This document shows positions 9,081 to 19,200 of a stretch of DNA of 33,534 bases, piece after piece. This stretch comes from a virus: positions 1 to 33,534 of the IMG/VR virus record IMGVR_UViG_3300017751_000094; one strand, 5' to 3'. The notes below the pieces were generated by a model. The model made no database searches and was not told where the DNA came from. It saw only the letters and a program-made list of their open reading frames with translations. Within the stretch, counting starts at the first letter, position 1. Every line of letters begins with the position of its first letter. The translations under genes were made by a program, and so were the position numbers.

Positions 9081-10241
9081 ATGGCAAAAACCATAACGAC
9101 AATTAACACGACTCAGACGTTTGAAGATTGGCTTCTTAAGACCAATGAAATGGTCAGCATCTTCGCGAGTGACGCTGTGACTGTATCGAATGGTACTCCA
9201 GCAGGTGACACGACAACGGGTAATGCTACAATCAATGGTAACTTTGCAGCTACTACTTTGATTGCATCTACGGTACTCAATGCTGATAGTATTGCTTCTC
9301 TTACTCCAAGCAATCCGGTTGCATTTTCTACTCCAATTGAAGTATCCGGTGCATCAGCAGTAGTAGCAACGTTTAGTCAAGCATCTGGTGCTCAAACACG
9401 ATATACTGATACTGCGCTTTCATGGGACGTCGGCCTAAACGGTACCGACTTCATGATCAACACCGGTGTAGATCCTAAGAAGTTTCTTTTAAGTACTGCA
9501 GGAACACTAACCGTTCCTAATATTGCAGCGGTTGAAGATATTACAGCAGGTGGTGATGTTACCGCGGTTAATTTTATCGGTGATGGTTCTCAATTAACTG
9601 GTGTTTCAGCAACCGCAGCTTTAGCTGACTTAACTGATGTTTCTTCAACCGCACCGGCTGATGGTGAAGTATTAAAGTGGAGTCAAACTGCAGGCGAGTG
9701 GGCACCAGGCGTTGATGTTGGTTCAAGCGGTGGCGGTAATGCAGATACACTGGGTGGTATTGCTCCAGGCTCATTTTTAAGATCTGATGCTGATGATACT
9801 GCGTCAGGTGATCTTACATTCACCGGCGAACTTACATTGAATAAGTCGTCGGGAACAGTATTAAACGTTGTAACAGCGGATGTACGTGTTGGTGGAAACT
9901 TACAAGTAACTGATCTGAGAGCAACAGGTAACGTAATTACTAAATATAGTAGTTCTGATATCGCTTTAAAAGAAAATTTAGAAATCATTAACAATGCTTT
10001 GGATAAAGTTACGCAAGTTAATGGTTATACGTTCAACTATAAGAATGATCCCGATGAAAGAGTTTCAGGAGTGGTTGCACAAGAGATCGAGAAAGTTTTA
10101 CCAGAAGTAGTATTTGATCATGAAGTCGATAATGAAACTTACAAAGCAGTAAGATATGATAACATCATTCCTCTTTTATTAGAGGCGATTAAGGAATTGA
10201 AAGTAAAGGTAGATGATCTTGAAAGCCAGCTGGCTAAATAG
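9081..10241 (+). CDS. Fibre-like protein with C-terminal peptidase S74 chaperone domain
   Basis: The protein has 386 residues. The N-terminal part is low-complexity, Thr/Ala-rich beta sequence. About residues 188-250 carry phage-fibre phrases such as LADLTDVSSTAPADGEVLKW, ADTLGGIAPGSFLRSDADDT and SGDLTFTGEL. The C-terminus is an intramolecular chaperone autoprocessing domain (peptidase S74): SDIALKENLE places the catalytic Ser at residue 292 (codon 9954-9956) and Lys at 297, followed by GVVAQEIEKVLPEVV and a coiled coil to the end. In this family the domain trimerises the fibre and cleaves just before the Ser, which would release about 95 residues. The usual Arg at Ser+3 is Ala here, a change also seen in phage members. 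It starts one base after the coiled-coil gene's stop. Confidence 0.85.
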   Translation: MAKTITTINTTQTFEDWLLKTNEMVSIFASDAVTVSNGTPAGDTTTGNATINGNFAATTLIASTVLNADSIASLTPSNPVAFSTPIEVSGASAVVATFSQASGAQTRYTDTALSWDVGLNGTDFMINTGVDPKKFLLSTAGTLTVPNIAAVEDITAGGDVTAVNFIGDGSQLTGVSATAALADLTDVSSTAPADGEVLKWSQTAGEWAPGVDVGSSGGGNADTLGGIAPGSFLRSDADDTASGDLTFTGELTLNKSSGTVLNVVTADVRVGGNLQVTDLRATGNVITKYSSSDIALKENLEIINNALDKVTQVNGYTFNYKNDPDERVSGVVAQEIEKVLPEVVFDHEVDNETYKAVRYDNIIPLLLEAIKELKVKVDDLESQLAK

Positions 10242-10255
10242 TCTCGTATTGTTCT

Positions 10256-10263
10256 TATAAATA
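10256..10263 (+). promoter_or_regulatory. T4-type late promoter, exact consensus TATAAATA
   Basis: An exact TATAAATA lies in the 45-base gap between the S74 fibre stop and the giant-protein start, 23 bases before the ATG at 10287. This is the T4 late promoter box. The position would start transcripts only about 15-20 bases before the start codon, just ahead of a GGGAAAG ribosome site at 10275-10281. It is the best match in any gap of the window. Confidence 0.65.
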
Positions 10264-10286
10264 TAAAGTAAAAAGGGAAAGACTAG

Positions 10287-13200
10287 ATGTCAAAGATTTC
10301 AGAATTACCTCCGATAACCGGTGCTAATACTAGGTCAGAAGATCTGTTTGTCATCGTCAACCTAGTACAGGGTGATGATGGAACGAGCAACATCACTCGT
10401 AAAGAGCTTGTTCAAGCTATTCAGTATGAAATTTTTGATAGAATTACGATTACCGGAGGAACGATCTCCGGTGTTGTCATGTCTGACTCTCGTCTTGATA
10501 ATGTTATTATCGACAATTCAAACATGGAAGATTCTGAGATTATCAGAACCTTGTTTGACGACGGTCAACTTACTAATTCTACCGGTGACAACCTCGAGAT
10601 TGTTCGTTCTGACTTCTCTGATGGTACCGGCGCTAATAACACCTTTACAGATTCTCGACTTAATGATAGTACAGCTAATAACGTAGCAATTACCTCATCT
10701 ACATTTACAGATGGCGAGATATTCGATTCAACTGGTAATAACGTTGTACTTACAAGTTCAGAACTCAATGACAGTACTGCAAACAACGTCGTTATAACAA
10801 ATTCAGAATTTAATGAAGGTACTGGTAATAATGTAGTACTTACAAATTCTACCATCGATGATTCTACAATCACCGATTCAACTGCAAATAATGTAGCAAT
10901 TACCTCATCTACGTTTACGGATGGTGCTGTTAACGATTCGACAGCTAATAACGTAACGATGACGAATTCATCATTTACTGATGGAACTATTGCTGATTCA
11001 ACCGCAAACAACGTAGGAATTACTTCGTCTACCTTCGCTGATGGTGCAGTAAGTAATAGTACTGCAAACAACATCACGATAACTGCTTCTACGTTCGATA
11101 ACGGTGCACTTACAAATTCAACTGGTGATAATGTAGACCTCGTCAATTCAGACTTCTCTGATGGTACAGGTGCTAATAACGTATTCACTGGATCTGAGCT
11201 CAACGACAGCACAGCAAATAATCTAGCAATTACTTCTTCTGATTTCTCAGATGGAACTGGTAACAATAATGTATTTACAAATACAACTATTGACCAAGGT
11301 GTAATTCAAGATTCTGTGATTGTGGATTCGTCATTTACAGGAACTATGGCTAATGTAGTTGCTGAGAACATGACAATTACGAGTTCAACAGCCACCGGCT
11401 TCGGTCAGACCAAGTCAACGTTTGACGATGGTGATGTAACTAAGTCAACGTTTAAAGATGGTGTAATTGATCAATCTAAACTTGTCGACTTTGACATGGA
11501 GATTGAAAATGACTTTGAGCCTTCTATTGACGAGAATAGCTGGTTCGCTTTAAAGAACGAAAAGACTGGCGAAACAGAAAAGATTACTTACGGTCAATTC
11601 TTTAGAGAAATATCTAAGACAACTGCTACTGATCTTAAAGTACACGTTGATCCTGTTAAAGGTGATGATTCAAACCCAGGCACCATGCTTGAGCCTATTC
11701 AAACACTTGAGCGAGCTTCTGAGCTTGCAATTGAAAAGGCCGGCGGTGATGCGAATCGTAACGCAATTAACAACGCGATTCATATTTCATGTGGGCCAGG
11801 TACATATTACACGAAAGGTAATATCGCACTACCAGATGATTGTGCAATGACATCAACCGCTGGTCAGTATGCTACGGTTATTGAAGCACTGCCAGGATAC
11901 GAAAACAACAACGCGGTATTGGTTGGTTCTGGTTGTTATGTTCAGGGCTTTGCATATCAGAACTGGAAAGTAGATAACTTTGACTTCCCAGAAGGTGGAT
12001 TCGCTGTTGCTTATCGACCAGGTGCTAAACTACTCCGATCTCCATACATTCGAGATTCATCTCAGCTTTCGAACTTCTTACGAGAAGATGTAGAACCGCC
12101 ATTGCAGCCTTTCAACACAAAGGGTAACGTTCTTGACTTGGGTCGAGAATTTATTCTTGAAGTAGGCTACACTGGCCAATTCTTGATGGATGACGAAATC
12201 ACTTTCAGTAGTGGTGCAAAAGGTTATATCTCTTGGGATGATACTCGAGACTTAGATCCTTCAGGTGATGGGTCATTACCTGCACTTACTCCAGATCTTG
12301 CAACTAATCGTAAAATCTTCGTTCGTAACTTGAAGAACGGAAGGGGTTATGCGGTTGGTGATACTGTTCGATCAGAAAGTGGTGGTGTAGGTGTTATTGA
12401 AAGCATCGGTATTGACAACTTCCCCAACCCATTAGTTGGTCGTGGTGGTGGTTGTATGTTGGCAGATCGACGAGTTCTTGATCCAGACTCTCTCTACACA
12501 TATGTACTATGTTTTGGTTTCACACCACGTTCTCAAAATGGTATCGGTTATGTAGCACGGGATGGTGCTGGTGTAAACGGTATTGGTTCTCTATCGATCT
12601 TTGTACGAGTTGCATTCTACGCCTTGAACGGTGGACAAATGACATTGAACAACTCAGGTACTCAGTTCGGTGACATCTCAATGCGAGCAAAAGGTACTAC
12701 TGAAATCTTTGCTCCAAAAGATCCTGATCCAAATGGTGATAACCTCTTCGGTAATACTGTATTTGCTTCAGTATTAACTGACAACAGTGATCTGATTATC
12801 GAAGACATGATTGGTCACCTTACCGCAAATACTTCAGACGGCGGATTGGGTTATACAGGTTATGATGCTGATAAGTGTGAGCGAGATTCCAAGATTATCA
12901 TCGACAACTCAGCATACGACATTACACTTGATACGAACTACTGGGGACGTTTAGCCGGTATTTCTTATCGTTCACCGATTTCAAGTAAGGTTGTTGGCGA
13001 ACAGCTTGAAGCAACACTGGGTGCTAACCAATATCTACAATCACGAATCGAATCTTTATTCGATGGTGATGTTATTGATCGTGCAAATACTTCTTTCCAA
13101 GAACTTTACAATGTAGTAGAGTTTGGCGAAGAGAATATGAATCCAATCATATTCACTGATACTGGAAATGCTAAGTATACCTCAGCTCGGGAAGTGTTAC

Positions 13201-16200
13201 AAGATAACAGATCATTCATTCAAGACGAATTACTTGATTGGATTGATAACAACGACGAGTTCTTTGCTTACGACAGCGTTAAGTGTAAGCGAGATACGAC
13301 CGAGTATATTCTTCCTGCAGCTAAATATGACATGCTTCTCGACACCAACTATAATGCTGTAAGAGCAGGTGGTGCATACTTTATGAAGTCTGCTGAGAAG
13401 GTTGTAGGTCAACAACGAAATGAAACTGTTGCAGCTTACCGTAGACTTAAAGATCAAACCAATGCGTTAATTGATGGTGATTCATATATTGCTACTTCTC
13501 GAGTAGATGCAGCTATGGACGAGATTGTTGACATTCTCGATTATCGTGGAACAACCTATACGCCTACTAACGCCACATACGATCCTACTACTGGAATAAT
13601 GGTAGTAACTATTGGTGCTCACTCATTAACACCTGGACGCAAGGTCCTGGTCTCTGAGGGTGGTATTACATTCAGTTGTGGAACTGATGGGAATGTGATT
13701 AATATCTCACACCCACGTCCTACTGATCCAGTGTTTAAGAGTCCAATTGAGATTCTTGATGTCACTGCAACTACCATTACGACTAATGTAGGAAGATCAT
13801 TCTACACTGGCATACATACATTTGTAAGCGCTCTTCCAAATTCAGTTATTGAAATGGGCTCAGAGATTACATGGTCTGATGATACGAATATCCCAGTTGA
13901 TAATCGTAATGCTCGTAAGCAAATACAAGCTAACCGCGAGTTTATTCAAGATCAGACTCTAGGCTACATTGACGATAACTACTTCCGTTACGATTCTGAA
14001 AAATGTTCTCGTGATGTACTTGAATATATTCTTCCTGCGGTTGAGCGAGATCTCATTACTGGTTCGAACTTTAACTCAATTCAAACTGGTGTTGCTTATC
14101 GTCAAGGAACTCAAGGTGCAGAAACTGTTGTAAGAGACCAGCTCGTTGAAACAGTCGGAGCAATGACCCATCTGAAAGGTCTTGTTAGTGCTGCGGCAAC
14201 TGATGCTCCATCTCGTCACAGAACAGATGCGGCATTTGATCAAATCATCGACATTTTAAATAACAATGGTAAGAGCTACACACCAGGTGCAGGTACAACT
14301 TACGATCCTACTACTGGTGTATTAGATCTTGCTATCGGTGCTCACGATTTACAAGAAGGTGCTACCGTTTTACTGGATGATGAGAGTATAGTATTTACAT
14401 GTGCTCTTGATGGTAATACAACAAATCATGCTTATCCACGTAAAGGTGATCCTGCATATCGAACTCCGGTAACAATCAACACCGTAACAGCGACATCGAT
14501 TACAGTCAATGTTGGTGGTTACTTAAATGGTACTGCTCATACATGGGTAAGTTCAACTACTGATTGTGTTAAGTCTGGAACTTATGAAGGTAGCTATACT
14601 CCTTCAACTGCGACTTACGATCCTGCTACTGGTATATTTGAAGCAACTATCGGACAACATAATTTATCAGCCGGCGATTACATTGAAATCAAACCAAATT
14701 CGGTTGTGTTTACTTGTGATCTCGATGGAGATGTTACAGAACATGCTGCTCCTCAAGCACACCATCCTTACTATCGCAAGCCGGTTAAACTCACCGCAGT
14801 AACCGCAACTACTATTACTTGTAATATTGGTGCAGGAACAGGTGGTACTCATACATTTGCTTATGCTCATGTAGGCGCAATTGATGGAGATCCTGTTGTA
14901 TGGACTGATCCATCACGTTACTTGAGCTACTACACACCTACAACTGCAACTTACGATCCTGTTACTGGTGAGAGTGTTGTAACAATCCCAGGACATGATA
15001 TTGCACTTGGTGATTACATTGAGTTTGCTCCTTACAGCTTTACATTTACATGTTCTCAAGATAGTGATGCTACTGAGCACTCATACCCACGCAAAGGTGA
15101 TGGAAACTATAATGAACCGATGCTAGTAACTGCTGTTGCTGGGGATGATATTACAGTTAATTCCGGTGTGGGTGCTGGTGGTACTCATACATTTGTAAGT
15201 GCTACTAATCAGGCTGTTGCTAAGACAACTCACCTTTCACAAGGTCAACTTGCTCGGGAACAACTACAAGCAAATAGGTCATTCTTACAAAATGAAGTAA
15301 TGGCTTACCTCGATACACAATACTTTGTATTCGATGGTGATAAGTGTTCAAGAGATACTGGAATCATTCTCAACTCAGTACGACATGACATTCTTACTGG
15401 TAGCAACTTCAGTTCGGTATTTGCTGGATTAGCATATCGTGCAGGTACAACTAGCGGTGACATGGTTATTTCTGATCAGCTCACTCAGACTGTTGCTGCT
15501 ATTGAATTTGTAAGAGATGAAACTGCAAACTACTTATCTGGTACAGCACTGGCTAGATCAACCTCTGCATTCAATGAAATTGTAGATGTTCTACAAAATG
15601 GTCAAGCAAATGCAGATCCTATCGTATTCGGAACAGCCGGTTTAAGTACTGCTCATGTCGAAGCTCAACAAGCTTTACAAGCAAATAAGGCATTCCTCCA
15701 GGCAGAAATTACTTCTTGGTTAGCTGCTAACTATCCGGCTCTCACTTACGATGTTGCTAAGTGTGAACGTGATCTTGGTTACATCATCGATTCAGCATCC
15801 TTTGATGTTCAGTTCGGTGGTAATACAGCATCTATTAATAATGCTCGACTCTACTACAGCAATGCAGTTGCGGTCTTACCTGAAGATCAACGTGTACCTA
15901 CTGCTCGAGCATTTGAGCATATTGCTAAGGTTGCTGATCAAATTGTAAGAGGAGAGGATGTAATACCAACATTCGGTTCTCAGTATAGTCCTACTAATGC
16001 AACTTATGATCCTGCTACTGGTGTGTATGAAGCAATCATCGGAACTCACGGCTTAAACATTGGAGACTTTGTTTGGTTGGCTGATAACGGTGTAACTTTT
16101 GAGTGTGACATGGGAAGCGGTCCTGCTAACCATACTTCACCTCAATCACATCACCCATATTGGAGAGCTCCGGTCGAGATTACAGCCGTGACCGCTACTT

Positions 16201-19200
16201 CAATTACAATGAATGTAGGAACAGGTGGAACAGGTCAAACACCTCATACTTTCGTAAGTGCGGTACCAAATGCTATCAGTGAGATTACTGGAAACACCAC
16301 TGCACAAGATAATACTTACCCATCAGGTACAGCAACAGATGCTGAAACATTTACAGTCGGTAAAGATGTAGTAGATGCAATCAGCTTAGTTGCTACGATG
16401 ATTCAAGAAGCGAACTTTGACTCCCTACCTGAGATTCAGCAGGTTACTTATCGTCCAGGTGATGCTACTTTGGTTTCAGCTTACAACGACATTGATGGTG
16501 TAACTGAATCATTACAAGGTGCGGTAATCAAGTACTTGAGAGAAGAGCATAAAGGCCTTCCATACAATAAAGACAAGTGCTATCGAGATGTTGGTCTTAT
16601 CACCGATGCGATCTCGAAAGATATCGAATATGGTGGAAACCAGAATACTATTGAAGCTGCTAAGTACTACTTTGCAGTTGATCTTGAGGAAGGTTCTACT
16701 TACGAGCAATTACGAGTTGTTAACGTTCTTCCAATTCCAGTTACTGGCCAGTTCGCCGTACTCGACGATTTAGCTTCGGTCTCTGGATTAAGGGAAGCAA
16801 CTAACGTTCTACCTCTTGAGCAACGTGAACCTACTAAACTTGCATTCGAGCATTTAGCTAGTGTTGCTGAGAAGGTCGTTACTGAAACAGCTCATACGAG
16901 CTTGTTCCCACGATACACTCCAACCAATGCTACTTACGATCCAGCAACTGGAATCTATACTGCTGAGATTGGTGCTCACTCATTAACAGTGGGTAAAGAA
17001 GTTTGGTTGAAGCCAAATGGAGTAACATTTAGTTGTGACATGGGTAGCGGTGTTGCTAACCATACTTCACCTCAGGCTCACCACCCTTACTATAATGCAC
17101 CAGTTAAGATTGAATCGGTAACTTCAACTAGCATTACAATGAATGTAGGAACTGGTGGTTCAGGTCAACAGGCACATACATTTGTATCAGCTGATGCAGA
17201 CTCAATCAGTGAAGGTCCATATCAGATCACTGACGGAACAGCAACAACGGCTGCTACAGGAACTGCGGTAAGTAACTTATATACAATCATCTCAGATGTT
17301 GTTGAAGATAACGATCTCGACAATCTAGATACAGTTGAAGTTAAGCCTCTTGCTGATCCTAACCGAACAGTTGCTCGTAAGCAAATTCAACGCAATAAGG
17401 ACTTTATTGTTGAAGAAGTTGTTGCATACCTCAATGATGAATATTACACATTCCCAGGAGATAAGTGTAAGCGAGATGTAGGTCTTATCATTGACGCTGT
17501 TAAACGTGATGTACTAACAGGTTCAAACTTCAATGCGGTCTTCAACGGTCTTGCATATCGAATTGGTACACCTGGCGCTGATGCAGTAATCAATGAGCAA
17601 TTAACAGAAACTATATCTGCTATTGAGTATGCTCGGGATATCGCGGTAGCCGCGGTTACTGATGTAACTGCTAAGACACGAACAACTGACGCATTCAATG
17701 AAGTTATTGATATCATGGGTAATGGATCAGGTAATGCTGATAACATCAACTATGGTTCTGAATGGGTTAGTATTGTTCATCTTAATGCTCGACTCCAATT
17801 GCAAAATAACAAAGAGTTCTTACAGGCAGAAATCACAGCTTGGTTGGCTCAGAACAGAGGATCACTTACTTACGATGTTGCTAAGTGTGAGCGTGACTTG
17901 GGATACATTCTCGATTCCGTATCATTCGACATTCAACATGGTGGTAATACTGCTTCACGCAACAATGCTATTCTCTACTTTGAGAATGCTGTAAGCGTAC
18001 TTCCTGAAGATCAACGTGAACCTACTGCAGCAGCATTTAATCATATTGCTAATGTAGCCGAACTGGTCGTTCAAGAAACTCCGGTTACTCCTACACCAGG
18101 AAATGGTGTTTCTCAGAACTTTAATTCTGGTAACGCTAGCCCAGCAGTTGCAGCTAAAGTAAAAGATCTTATTAACATTATTACTGAAGCAGTAGGCGAG
18201 AACGGTCTTGAGGGAATTCCAGTTGCTATCGAGAACACCCAATCTACGTATGATGTAGTATATCAGGCAGCTTATGCGGCGATCGAGGGTACTAAGGAAG
18301 CCATTCAGGACGGTGTACTTTCTCACCTATCTGTTTACTTTAATACACTCAGCTACAATGAAGTTAAGTGTAGACGTGATCTATCATTCATCATTGATGC
18401 GGTAACACACGACATTCAATATGGTGGTAATGCTTCTACGGTTAATGCTTCTGGATTGTATTTTGAGAATGCAGTAAGTGTTCTTCCACTCAATCAACGA
18501 CAAGCAACTCGAGATGCCTTCCTACACTTAGGTAAGGTAATGAATCATGTTACTCGTGAGATTGTGGTAGAGCCTACAGTAGGTAACCCATATACTCAAA
18601 GCTTTAAGGAAGTAGCTGCTAACCCACTTACAGGACATGCTGTACAAGCACTTGTTGAGATTGTAGCAAATACTGTTGACGATGCTATTCCTTCTACGGC
18701 TAACATACCAGCTGCGGTTGCACCTAATCTTGAATGGGTCGCTGGAAACTATAAAGCTTCTAACGATCTTATCGAAGATTCTGCTAAGACAATGGCTGAT
18801 TCAGTAATTAGTTACATTAGCACAACTTACAACGGATTGAGTTTCCCCGAGTTTAAGTGTCGCAGAGACATCGGTTACCTTATCGATGCAGTATCACATG
18901 ACGTACAATATGGTGGTAACTTTGCTACTCGACAGGCTGCTGGGATTTACTTCGAAAACGGTATCAGTGTACTACCTGTAGATACTCGAATCCAAACGGC
19001 TGATGTATACGCTTACCTAGCAACACTACTTGATGGTGTTGTTCAAGAAACTGATGTATCAAGTGCAACAACTTATACTCCAACCGATGCAACTTATGAT
19101 CCTGCTACTGGTGTGTTTACGGCAACTATCGGTTCAAACAGTTTCAATGTTGGTGATAAAGTTTGGTTCAAGCTAAATGGAATTACATTTAGTTGTGACA

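Noticed and set aside
10239-10285. TAGTCT ... AGACTA inverted repeat flanking the late promoter
   Set aside because: It is only six base pairs with a 35-base interval and includes a stop codon. There is no reason to think it forms a hairpin or operator.
10565-11266. A 233-codon open frame on the minus strand over the pentapeptide-like array
   Set aside because: It is a by-product of the 60-base repeat in the real + strand gene: repetitive Val/Ser/Leu sequence, no ribosome site, and fully inside a convincing gene.
17955-18326. A 123-codon minus-strand open frame and similar ones at 17444-17749 and 31116-31532
   Set aside because: They lie wholly inside strong + strand structural genes with recognisable modules. 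They have no family resemblance and no ribosome sites, and all confirmed genes are on the + strand.
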